From Nitrospirota bacterium (GTDB lineage: Bacteria > Nitrospirota > Thermodesulfovibrionia > Thermodesulfovibrionales > Magnetobacteriaceae): DNA of 23,832 bases. The position numbers and the translations under genes were made by a program. The stretch's first letter is position 1; each line of letters begins with the position of its first letter. This document shows, in pieces, positions 7,660 through 14,629 of this stretch. The notes under the pieces are model-generated. The model saw nothing but the letters and a program-made list of their open reading frames with translations. It ran no database searches and was not told the DNA's origin. The stretch lies in NCBI GenBank assembly GCA_015233485.1, contig JADFXO010000007.1, positions 5,069 through 28,900 on the forward strand, given 5' to 3'.

Positions 7660-8103
7660 ATGCAACGAGACATTGACAATGAAGATGAACTTCAGGGCGC
7701 TCTTACAGAGAACCGGTATCTGAAAGATACAGTAGAGGCGATGCGCAAACAACTCGAATTCTGTCAATTTGACAAAGAGGACTCTATCAGAAGGTCAGCC
7801 GCAGCGGCCAACGCGGAAATCTCGCAGCTTCAGGCCACCATAGTTGAGCTGAGAAAAGAACTCCAGCGTGTGGGCCAGGAAAAGGATGATGAGGTTCAGA
7901 AAACTGCCGCCACAATGGCCGATGAGACAAAACAGATTAAGGCAATCGTTGCCGGTATGCGCCGTGAGATGGAGGCAATGTCCTTTGAGTTTGACGAACG
8001 CATTGATAATGAGCGCGCGGCGCATCGGGCCGAAATCAAACAGTTACATAAAACAATTCAGGCACTCAGACGGGAATTAGAGGACAAACACACACAGATA
8101 TGA
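7660..8103 (+). CDS. Coiled-coil protein of 36-residue repeats, partner of the adjacent cyclase
   Basis: I do not recognise a family. The 147-residue protein is almost entirely charged heptad sequence with no transmembrane segment. From residue 20 it consists of three 36-residue repeats (20-55, 56-91, 92-127) and a partial fourth (128-147), each starting QLxxTVxxMRRELE-like and ending in an Ala-rich stretch plus AEIK-like residues. Repeats of 36 residues do not make whole heptads, so a stutter or hendecad is likely. Its stop overlaps the start of the cyclase gene by 4 bp (ATGA), so the two are probably translated together. A role as scaffold or signalling rod for the cyclase is inference from this coupling. 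Confidence 0.75.
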   Translation: MQRDIDNEDELQGALTENRYLKDTVEAMRKQLEFCQFDKEDSIRRSAAAANAEISQLQATIVELRKELQRVGQEKDDEVQKTAATMADETKQIKAIVAGMRREMEAMSFEFDERIDNERAAHRAEIKQLHKTIQALRRELEDKHTQI

Positions 8104-10397
8104 AAAAGAAAACCGACAATCCGGCGGCCTCCCAGGACACTGTGCAGAGCAAACTCCATGAGCTTGAACAAGGCCTTAAGCAAGCGCAGATGCTGCTTAG
8201 TATATCGCATAAGCTTGCCGCAATCGACTCAATGGATGGGATACTTGAAGTATTTGTTAATATGGCCATTACTGAGCTTTCAGCCGAGCGCGGCTCAATT
8301 TTCCTCAATGACAGGGGCACAGGCGAGCTGTACTCCATTGTAGCCCAGGGCGGGTTTAAACGCCAGATCCGGTTTCTCAACACGAGCGGCATCGCCGGCG
8401 ACGTCTTTAAAATGGCCAAGGGCGTCATAGTCAACGACGCATACAAGGATAAACGTTTTAATCGGGAAATCGACCAGCAGACGGGCTATAAGACCAGAAA
8501 CATGGTGTGCGTTCCGATAGTTACGGGAAAGGCTGATGTGCTTGGAGTTGTGCAGGTTCTGAATAAACAAGCGGGTAAGTTTACCATTGATGACATGAAT
8601 CTCCTTGAGGCAATGACAACACAGGCGGCCATAGTGCTGCAAACAGCTCAGTTTGTGGAGCAGATGCAATGTTCACGCGCCCAGGAGCTTGAGTTTCTTG
8701 ACATAGTAGCCGACATCACGTCGGAGATTGAGTTGAGCACGCTGCTTCAGAAGGTGATGAGCGAGGCCACAAAGATGCTCCACGCCGAGCGCTCCACGCT
8801 TTTTATCAACGACGCCAAGACCAATGAGTTATGGTCTATGGTAGGCGAGGGCATTGACGTTACACAGATACGCTTCCCCAATCATTTAGGGATTGCGGGG
8901 GCGGTCTTTACAAGCGGCAAGTCTGTAAACATCCCTTACGCGTATGCTGATTTACGTTTTAATCCTGGGTTCGATTATAAGACGGGATTTTTCACGCGCT
9001 CTATACTCTGCACCCCTGTGGCAAACAAGCAGGGCAAGGTTATAGGCGTCACGCAGGTGCTGAACAAGCGCGGCGGCCCGTTTACCGACGAGGATGAGTC
9101 CAGGCTGAAGGCGTTTACCGCGCAAATCTCTATTGCCCTTGAGAACGCCAAGCTCTTTAATGACATTCAAAACATGAAAAATTATAATGAAAGTATGCTC
9201 CAGAGTATGAGTAACGGTGTTATTACACTTGATGAGGAAGGGAAGATAATCACGTGCAACGCCTCGGGGCTGCGCATACTAAAGACAGGCATAGAGCAGA
9301 TAATCGGTAAAGAGACAGGCAATTTTTTCACAGGACAGAACTCGTGGATTCTTGATAAGGTCAAGCAGGTTGAACACACCCGAAGCGCCGAGATCACCAT
9401 GGATGCCGTGCTCATTTTTAACGGTGAGAGTGTGTCGGCCAATGTGACGGTGCTACCGCTGGTAAGTGATGAGAGGAAAAAGCTCGGAAATATGATAATA
9501 CTGGAAGACATCTCCGGCGAGAAGCGTATGAAATCCACTATGTCGCGCTATATGGACCCGGCGCTTGCCGATCAGCTTCTGGCCGGAGGCGACGACATCT
9601 TAGGTGGCAAGAGCACGCCGGCCACGGTGTTATTTTCGGACATACGCGGTTTCACCACTTTTACGGAGGAGCTTGGGGCGCATGGCACAGTAAGTCTGCT
9701 CAATGAGTATTTCACCCTGATGATGGAATGTATTCAGGCAGAAGGGGGGATGCTGGATAAGTTCATAGGCGACGCCATAATGGCGGGCTTTGGCATACCT
9801 ATCCCGTATGACGATAACGAGGACAGGGCGGTACGCTGCGCCATTGAGATGATCAAATCCTTGTGGCAGTGGAATATCAAACGTACCGCCGACAAGAAGA
9901 AACCGATAGACATAGGCATCGGCCTCAACACCGACACCGTGGTATCGGGGAATATTGGTTCGCCAAAGCGAATGGATTTTACGATGATAGGAGACGGCGT
10001 CAATCTGGCGTCGAGGCTTGAATCGGCGTGTAAACAGTATGGCACGAAAATACTCATCTCCGAAAACACGTACCACAAACTGCGCGGCATATATCAGGTT
10101 CGGGACATTGACGATGTCATAGTGAAGGGAAAGACGAGGGCGGTAAGGATATATGAAGTCCTTGATTACCATACGGAGGAGACGTTTCCGCGTCTCATGG
10201 AAGTAGCGGGCTACTTCAGGGAGGGACGCAAGGCATACCAGTCGGGAGACTGGGACCACGCGGCAAAACTATTCAGGGAATCCCTGAAGCTGCACGCCGC
10301 CGATAAACTATCACAAATTTATGTCGAAAGATGCGAACACCTAAAGGCCGCCCCGCCGACAATGTGGGATGGTATCTGGAAAATGACCTCGAAATAG
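8100..10397 (+). CDS. Class III adenylate cyclase, GAF-GAF-PAS-cyclase-TPR (CyaB1-like)
   Basis: This 765-residue cytosolic protein has an N-terminal helix, GAF-A (about 45-175), GAF-B (about 205-345), PAS (about 360-470), a class III catalytic domain (about 500-690) and a TPR-like tail (about 695-755). The catalytic residues are complete: metal ligands D514 (FSDIRGFT) and D558 (KFIGDAI), adenine-selecting K554 and T628, and transition-state N635 and R639. K/T selection points to ATP and class IIIb. GAF-B carries the full NKFDE signature of cyclic-nucleotide-binding GAF domains (N322, K323, F328, D332, E333). In GAF-A the final E is M166. Domain order matches Anabaena CyaB1, which is activated by its own cAMP through GAF-B. 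It overlaps the coiled-coil gene by 4 bp. Confidence 0.9.
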   Translation: MKKKTDNPAASQDTVQSKLHELEQGLKQAQMLLSISHKLAAIDSMDGILEVFVNMAITELSAERGSIFLNDRGTGELYSIVAQGGFKRQIRFLNTSGIAGDVFKMAKGVIVNDAYKDKRFNREIDQQTGYKTRNMVCVPIVTGKADVLGVVQVLNKQAGKFTIDDMNLLEAMTTQAAIVLQTAQFVEQMQCSRAQELEFLDIVADITSEIELSTLLQKVMSEATKMLHAERSTLFINDAKTNELWSMVGEGIDVTQIRFPNHLGIAGAVFTSGKSVNIPYAYADLRFNPGFDYKTGFFTRSILCTPVANKQGKVIGVTQVLNKRGGPFTDEDESRLKAFTAQISIALENAKLFNDIQNMKNYNESMLQSMSNGVITLDEEGKIITCNASGLRILKTGIEQIIGKETGNFFTGQNSWILDKVKQVEHTRSAEITMDAVLIFNGESVSANVTVLPLVSDERKKLGNMIILEDISGEKRMKSTMSRYMDPALADQLLAGGDDILGGKSTPATVLFSDIRGFTTFTEELGAHGTVSLLNEYFTLMMECIQAEGGMLDKFIGDAIMAGFGIPIPYDDNEDRAVRCAIEMIKSLWQWNIKRTADKKKPIDIGIGLNTDTVVSGNIGSPKRMDFTMIGDGVNLASRLESACKQYGTKILISENTYHKLRGIYQVRDIDDVIVKGKTRAVRIYEVLDYHTEETFPRLMEVAGYFREGRKAYQSGDWDHAAKLFRESLKLHAADKLSQIYVERCEHLKAAPPTMWDGIWKMTSK

Positions 10398-10446
10398 ACT
10401 TCAACGGGGACGTTTACTTGCGTAATATAATAACGAAGGAGTTGCC

Positions 10447-10719
10447 TCATCTTATACTCTGTTCAATTTTTTCAGCGAGATATATTTTAATAAGCGATTG
10501 ATAAGGAACATCTTTTTCATTGGCAATCATTTTTAGCTGCTCTATAAGCGTTTCCGGCAATCTGATAGATATAGATCTCGTCGAAGGTTTCAGGTTTGGG
10601 AAAATAACCGCTTCAGCCTTGTCATAATCAAAATATTCTGATGTATCGTGGATACCCCAGAACCCTCTCTCTTCGTCTTCGGTGTTAAAAACCGGTACTA
10701 TTTTTAATTTTCTCTTCAT
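10447..10719 (-). CDS. brnA: BrnA/CopG-type antitoxin
   Basis: This 90-residue protein matches the antitoxins paired with BrnT. The N-terminal part has EDEERGFWGIHDTSEYFDYDK and the C-terminal part a ribbon-helix-helix (RSISIRLPETLIEQLKMIA, then VPYQSLIKIYLAEKIEQ). It would bind and neutralise the upstream toxin and repress the operon. Its start overlaps the end of the toxin gene by 35 bp on the minus strand, the toxin-first order usual for this type. Base composition is AT-rich compared with the cyclase gene, suggesting acquisition. Family assignment is strong from motif memory. Confidence 0.88.
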   Translation of the reverse strand: MKRKLKIVPVFNTEDEERGFWGIHDTSEYFDYDKAEAVIFPNLKPSTRSISIRLPETLIEQLKMIANEKDVPYQSLIKIYLAEKIEQSIR

Positions 10720-10999
10720 AGATATTCCTCTCCTTTTTGCTCATATCCCTTGCTGAAATGATTCTTATCTTCTTATCCCTAATTGTAAACACAATAACAA
10801 GCAATCTGTTTCTTACAGTCTTACCTAAGGCGGCATATCTACTTTCCGCCTTTGAGTGAAGAGTATCCTGCTTAACTATCAATGGCCAATTAAAGAATAC
10901 CTCCTCACATTCAAGCCAATGAACGTTATGTTTTAACTGATTTTTATCTTTATTCCCAGCATCCCACTCAAAACCATCTATTTCATTAAAACTCCTCAT
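10685..10999 (-). CDS. brnT: BrnT family toxin (RelE-like ribonuclease)
   Basis: The protein has 104 residues and the DUF497/BrnT pattern: FEWDAGNKDKNQLKHNVHW near the start, SRYAALGKTVRNRLLVIVFT in the middle, and RIISARDMSKKERNIYEE at the end. BrnT toxins have a RelE-like fold and arrest translation by cleaving RNA. The gene is first in a two-gene operon with its antitoxin and has a near-consensus promoter that places the transcript start only about 4 nt before the ATG. A decayed copy of its 3' end lies at 12401-12465, on the far side of the two pilin genes. Confidence 0.9.
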   Translation of the reverse strand: MRSFNEIDGFEWDAGNKDKNQLKHNVHWLECEEVFFNWPLIVKQDTLHSKAESRYAALGKTVRNRLLVIVFTIRDKKIRIISARDMSKKERNIYEEKIKNSTGF

Positions 11000-11039
11000 G
11001 TATATTACTATTATATACGCTGGGAATTATTTCTGTCAA
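11000..11039 (-). promoter_or_regulatory. brnTA promoter with overlapping palindromic operator
   Basis: On the minus strand TTGACA (11034-11039) and TATAAT (11010-11015) are both perfect consensus, 18 bp apart. The palindrome GTATAT-N7-ATATAC (11000-11018) covers the -10 and the start site and abuts the ATG. It is the natural candidate for autorepression by the ribbon-helix-helix antitoxin. The promoter is seen directly; the operator role is inference. Confidence 0.7.
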
Positions 11040-11093
11040 CCCCTTTCTCTCACGGTTAAATACCGCCCATTGTCATCTGCCCGATTTCCTTAA

Positions 11094-11675
11094 TTATCGG
11101 CTGATTACTAATTGGCTGAATACCGGCGCTGTCAGGTTTGAGGCATAGGCAAGGATATAAACAGAGTTGCTACCTGACGGACTTAAAAGAACCTGGCCGT
11201 CTGCCGGAGACGCCGTTACGAACAAGGGAAGACCGTTATACGCGCTCTTGTCTCCATTTAATGTATGGGTACCCACAAATAGGGAGATAACATCTGTCAT
11301 ACCGCCCGGGTATGCGGGGTATTGGTACACGCTGGCTGATTGATTGAAGATGGCTAAACAAGTTTTACCCGTAGTGCTTGCGTTAGCGAACTCATAGCAT
11401 CCTTTTGCGCCTGGTGCGCCATATAAATCATTATTTGTGACAATGGGATCGCCGCCTATGTAAGCATCGAGATATGCTTGTAAGTCGGCAACCGCGCCTT
11501 TGGCGCTTGACTCAGTTGCCCTCACCTTTGATTTTTCCCTCTGCCCCAGAAATGCCGGTAGCGCGATAGCAGTCAATATACCGATTATCGCGATAACAAT
11601 CAGGAGCTCAATTAGTGTAAAACCTCTTTTATCCCTTGCCTTTATCTCTGAAATCATATTGCCTGAAACAGACAT
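11094..11675 (-). CDS. Type IV pilin (second of a tandem pair)
   Basis: The 193-residue protein starts with a short basic leader and the prepilin cleavage motif RG/FTLIELL (cleavage after G18, glutamate at mature position 5), then a hydrophobic helix IVIAIIGILTAIALPAFLGQ. The globular part has two cysteines (KGCYEF and KTCLAIF) that could form a disulfide. Processing by a PilD-type peptidase and assembly into a pilus or secretion pseudopilus are expected; which of these cannot be told. GGGGGT precedes the ATG by 7 nt. It lies 69 bp downstream of a near-identical paralog, with no assembly genes in the window. Confidence 0.88.
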   Translation of the reverse strand: MSVSGNMISEIKARDKRGFTLIELLIVIAIIGILTAIALPAFLGQREKSKVRATESSAKGAVADLQAYLDAYIGGDPIVTNNDLYGAPGAKGCYEFANASTTGKTCLAIFNQSASVYQYPAYPGGMTDVISLFVGTHTLNGDKSAYNGLPLFVTASPADGQVLLSPSGSNSVYILAYASNLTAPVFSQLVISR

Positions 11676-11744
11676 TGGATGTACCCCCTAATATTTTCTC
11701 TGACGGTTAAATACCGCCCATTGTCATCTGCCCCATTTTATTAA

Positions 11745-12317
11745 TTATCGGCTGATTACTAATTGGCTGAATACCGGCGCTGTGGAGTTTGAGGCATAGG
11801 CAAGGATATAAACAGAGTTGCTACCTGACGGACTTAAAAGAACCTGGCCGTCTGCCGGAGACGCCGTTACGAACAAGGGAAGACCGTTATACGCGCTCGT
11901 GTCTCCACTCCAATTATGGCCGGCCGCAAAGAGGGAGAGAACATCTGTCATCCCGCCCGGGTATGGGGTGTATTTGAACACGCTTGCTGTTAGATTGAAG
12001 ATGGCTAAACAAGTGTTACCAGTTGCGCTTCCGCTAGCGGGCTCATAGCATTCTTGTCCGCCAAATGGATTAGCATTTATGACAATGGGATCGCCGGACA
12101 TGTAAGCATCGAGAGATGCTTGTAAATCGGCAACCGCGCTCCTGGCGCTTGACTCAGTTGCCCTCACCCTTGATTTTTCCCTCTGCCCCAGAAACACCGG
12201 TACCGCAATAGCGGTCAACAGGCTGACTATCGAAATAACGACTAGTAGTTCAACTAACGAAAAACCTCTTATATCCCTTGCCTTTATCTCTGAAAGCATA
12301 TTGCCTAAAATAGACAC
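11745..12317 (-). CDS. Type IV pilin (first of a tandem pair)
   Basis: It is a paralog of the next pilin, with RG/FSLVELLVVISIVSLLTAIAVPVFLGQ (quoted in two parts: the cleavage site RGFSLVELL, then the membrane helix). I chose the GTG at 12317 (190 residues) because it aligns with the ATG of the sister gene and sits at the same distance from GGGGGT. An ATG 15 bp upstream lies inside that ribosome binding region. The last 50 residues differ from the sister at one position, whereas the central domain (about residues 75-140) is strongly diverged, though the two cysteines are kept. The differences could give two pilins with separate surfaces, or a major and a minor pilin. Confidence 0.86.
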   Translation of the reverse strand: MSILGNMLSEIKARDIRGFSLVELLVVISIVSLLTAIAVPVFLGQREKSRVRATESSARSAVADLQASLDAYMSGDPIVINANPFGGQECYEPASGSATGNTCLAIFNLTASVFKYTPYPGGMTDVLSLFAAGHNWSGDTSAYNGLPLFVTASPADGQVLLSPSGSNSVYILAYASNSTAPVFSQLVISR

Positions 12318-12400
12318 CGGATGTACCCCCATCTAAGAACTTATATGCACACACTGCTGCATTCTATCATATTTCATGTTGCCAAATAAACCGGGATTGG

Positions 12401-12465
12401 TTTAATTTTCAGATATTCCTCTCTGTCATATCCCTTTCTGAAAAGATCCTTCTCTTCTTATCCCC
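12401..12465 (-). pseudogene. Decayed fragment of a brnT 3' end
   Basis: On the minus strand the region reads GGATAAGAAGAGAAGGATC, then TTTCAG, AAGGGATATGA and GAGAGGAATATCT, closely matching the end of brnT at 10719-10783, with gaps of about 6 and 7-8 nt. In frame it encodes RDKK-like, RRIFSERDM and ERNI before a stop, against RIISARDM and ERNIYEE in the intact toxin. It has no 5' part and no antitoxin, so it is nonfunctional. Confidence 0.65.
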
Positions 12466-12491
12466 TTTTCTATCACATCCTCCGGCTATAT

Positions 12492-12594
12492 TCAGGTGTT
12501 ATAACTAAACGCCTTCTCAACGGCCTCAGCGGCGGTCTCTGCGGTTATTAATCCTTCAATATCCCATGTCTCAAGTCCTATTACCGGTTTATTA
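12492..12594 (-). pseudogene. Decayed 3' end of a LOG-family (TIGR00725-like) gene
   Basis: The minus strand encodes NKPVIGLETWDIEG, LITAETAAEAVEKAF and SYNT before a TGA. The intact gene at 14630-15079 ends NKPVIGLKTWDIEG, IITAETAAEAVEKAF, SYHK. Bases 12503-12594 match 14641-14732 at 84 of 92 positions, and most changes are silent. Homology stops abruptly at 12594, where the accessory genes begin. Confidence 0.85.
12503..12594. repeat. Direct repeat bounding the HEPN-DUF262 cassette (distal copy)
   Basis: This 92-bp direct repeat pairs with 14641-14732 in the same orientation, with 8 differences. The two copies enclose 12595-14640, which contains only the HEPN and DUF262 genes and their promoter. 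Confidence 0.85.
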
Positions 12595-12616
12595 TATGAT
12601 GTTAGCCCATTGTTTA

Positions 12617-13261
12617 TTACTTGTAAAGTTTAATTAACGCTTTATCTAAATCTTTTATCCCATGCAAGATTCTTTCTACTAATTTTTTCTGTGATAGTGG
12701 ATAGAGAATTTCCTTTGCTTTTGTGTGTGACTGATGTGCAATATTACCTCGCCTTGTACCAAACTGATTAAGATCAGCCAACCAGTTATCCTCAACAACC
12801 ATTAGATCAACTCCGATTGGTAAAAGCAATCTTAATAAATCAACTTCTTTAATCCCATTATTGTCTTTTACAATCACATGATACTTTTCTATTACGTCTT
12901 TAATTCCATTTCTACGGTCAATATTTATAATAAATGAATTCAATGCTTGCTTTAGTATCACATTCATTCTGTTATTATTTTGACCAATTAAATTTATTAG
13001 TTCTATTTTTACTTTTTCAAAGCCGCATTCGCTATAAAGCGCCAATGACACCAGAGCTGTGGATAGCGTCCGATTGCTATTCCAATTGGTGTAAGCATTA
13101 TCTGCTATCTCTTTGGTGATGTCCTCAAAATATGATTCAATTTCTGCGTGTACCAGCAATACATATGCTCTAATCTCATCTTGATTAGCTTCCGGTCCTT
13201 GTATAAAGTAGTCACCTAATTGATTCAGCCGTATTTCTAGTTCCTTAATTTTTTTTGACAT
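12617..13261 (-). CDS. HEPN-like nuclease, second gene of the DUF262 pair
   Basis: The 214-residue, mostly helical protein has YVLLVHAEIESYFEDI (33-48) near the start and TRRGNIAHQSH near the end, where R171-x4-H176 fits the RNA-cleaving HEPN motif Rx4-6H. It resembles the RiboL-PSP or MAE_28990-type HEPN proteins of defence islands; the exact family is uncertain. HEPN proteins of this kind are usually ribonucleases kept inactive until infection. The gene starts 5 nt after the DUF262 stop, so translation is probably coupled. GC content is about a third by eye, far below the flanking housekeeping genes. It lies inside the cassette bounded by 92-bp direct repeats. Confidence 0.7.
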   Translation of the reverse strand: MSKKIKELEIRLNQLGDYFIQGPEANQDEIRAYVLLVHAEIESYFEDITKEIADNAYTNWNSNRTLSTALVSLALYSECGFEKVKIELINLIGQNNNRMNVILKQALNSFIINIDRRNGIKDVIEKYHVIVKDNNGIKEVDLLRLLLPIGVDLMVVEDNWLADLNQFGTRRGNIAHQSHTKAKEILYPLSQKKLVERILHGIKDLDKALIKLYK

Positions 13262-13266
13262 AATAT

Positions 13267-14544
13267 CTATGACGTTGTTGTTTTAACTATTCGAATTTCT
13301 AAATTTGGTCCAGCACTCTCCTCAAGAATCTTTGGTATATCTAAAGATATATTCAACAATTTCGAAAGAGACTTTCCCCATATTGAAATTCTTTCTACGA
13401 TGCTTCGAGTATTTTTTGTAGATAATTCAATATCTTTGCGGAAATTATTGTCATCTAAAATCAGTCTATTAAACTCTTTAACGACCGCCTCTTCAGCCTT
13501 GCAATTTTTTATACGTTGCCTAATGTCATCTTCCGAAAAATAATAAACCATTATATCAAAGACGGCTTTATTTAATCTTTTACCATTATAAATAGTTTTA
13601 AACGCTGTATCTTCTCCAAACAAATCCATTGTAAATTCTATGGCCATTTCTAATTCTTTCAGCTGATTTGCAATTTTCTTTTCATTATGATTCCAATTTT
13701 TATTAAGGTACTTACATACATCGTCTAAATGTTTTTTAAGATTGTTTTTATATTTTATTAAAAAATCTCTATTAAATGCAATAAATCTTATCGACAGCTC
13801 TATATCTCTCATGCGGCGATCAGGTTTGTCCGATTTAAAAAGAGATTTAAAGATTTCGCTGTTATTAGTAAATTCATCAATGTAATCAAGAAACCTTCCA
13901 GGATTCAATGCTTGTCTTAGTTCCTGTGGCGATAAAGGTAAACTTCCAGTGTTTAATCTATAGAAGACTCGATATAAGAATTCGTCATCAGGCCAGTGAT
14001 CTATTATGATAGTCCTAATTGTTTGGTTATCGAAATCAGTGCGATAGCCATCCAGCTCTGATTTACTAGCTAAGTCGGCATATGTTAAACCATTCAACTC
14101 TTTTATATCAATATTTTTTAACTTTAATGACATAATAGGATCGAACTCACCTTTTTTTAAAACTCCAGTATCTGAGAGATCCGCCGTAGTTAAACAAAAC
14201 TGTATTAGAGTCAACAGTCTTTGTTTGCCATCGATAATAATATTGTGAGATTTTTTACTTTTAACTTTCTGTTTTGCTAATATGATTTGCGGAACTGGAA
14301 GCCCCAAGATCAATGATTCTATAAACTTGGATTTTCTATTTTGATCCCAAGCATCGCGCCTTTGAAATTTCGGATTCATATCAATATTGCCGCGTTTAAT
14401 TTGATTTAGTATAGTCTCGACTGTCCAATCGGTAGACCATAATACAAGCTTTGCATTTTCATATACATCTTCAAGTTTTACGTCATCCTGATTTTCATCG
14501 TCTTTTCTATCATCATCGTTGATTACATCATATTCATCGTCCAT
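13267..14544 (-). CDS. DUF262 protein (ParB/GmrS-like), defence-associated
   Basis: The 425-residue protein has the DUF262 core: NPKFQRRDAWD (57-67), SLILGLPVPQIIL (77-89), the nucleotide/metal-site motif IDGKQRLLTL (104-113) and FYRLNTGSLPLSPQELR (194-210). The first 26 residues are extremely acidic. I see no C-terminal HNH (DUF1524) domain, unlike GmrSD or SspE, so effector activity may come from the HEPN protein encoded 5 nt downstream. DUF262 modules sense modified DNA or nucleotides and cut or nick in known systems. The ATG has AAGGAG upstream and a promoter 30 bp before it. The low GC and the flanking gene-end repeats indicate horizontal acquisition. Confidence 0.85.
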   Translation of the reverse strand: MDDEYDVINDDDRKDDENQDDVKLEDVYENAKLVLWSTDWTVETILNQIKRGNIDMNPKFQRRDAWDQNRKSKFIESLILGLPVPQIILAKQKVKSKKSHNIIIDGKQRLLTLIQFCLTTADLSDTGVLKKGEFDPIMSLKLKNIDIKELNGLTYADLASKSELDGYRTDFDNQTIRTIIIDHWPDDEFLYRVFYRLNTGSLPLSPQELRQALNPGRFLDYIDEFTNNSEIFKSLFKSDKPDRRMRDIELSIRFIAFNRDFLIKYKNNLKKHLDDVCKYLNKNWNHNEKKIANQLKELEMAIEFTMDLFGEDTAFKTIYNGKRLNKAVFDIMVYYFSEDDIRQRIKNCKAEEAVVKEFNRLILDDNNFRKDIELSTKNTRSIVERISIWGKSLSKLLNISLDIPKILEESAGPNLEIRIVKTTTS

Positions 14545-14573
14545 AACATTTTCTCCTTCTTTTGTATGTGGTT

Positions 14574-14602
14574 ATTATGGCACAGAAGAACACGAAAGTC
14601 AA
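14574..14602 (-). promoter_or_regulatory. Promoter of the DUF262-HEPN pair
   Basis: On the minus strand TTGACT (14597-14602) and CATAAT (14574-14579) are 17 bp apart, and TGC before the -10 makes it extended. It lies wholly inside the cassette, so the pair carries its own expression signal. Confidence 0.6.
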
Positions 14603-14629
14603 CAATCGGAAGGGAAAACAGGTATAGAC

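Larger units (their letters stand above)
11044..12330 (-). repeat. Tandem duplication of a pilin gene unit of about 640-650 bp
   Basis: The two units (about 11044-11688 and 11695-12330) are nearly abutting. Each holds a GGGGGT ribosome binding site, a pilin gene and about 50 bp of 3' flank. The 5' third and the last 150 bp plus flank are highly similar. In the final 150 bp only about four bases differ, while the centre is diverged with small insertions and deletions. Confidence 0.85.

Noticed and set aside
9630..10259. A 209-codon open frame on the minus strand inside the cyclase gene
   Set aside because: It lies opposite the intact catalytic domain, has no ribosome binding site and reads as an antisense shadow of a conserved coding sequence.
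10447..12617. Insertion sequences or transposases in the accessory region
   Set aside because: No DDE or recombinase-like gene and no terminal inverted repeats were found; only partial direct repeats are present.
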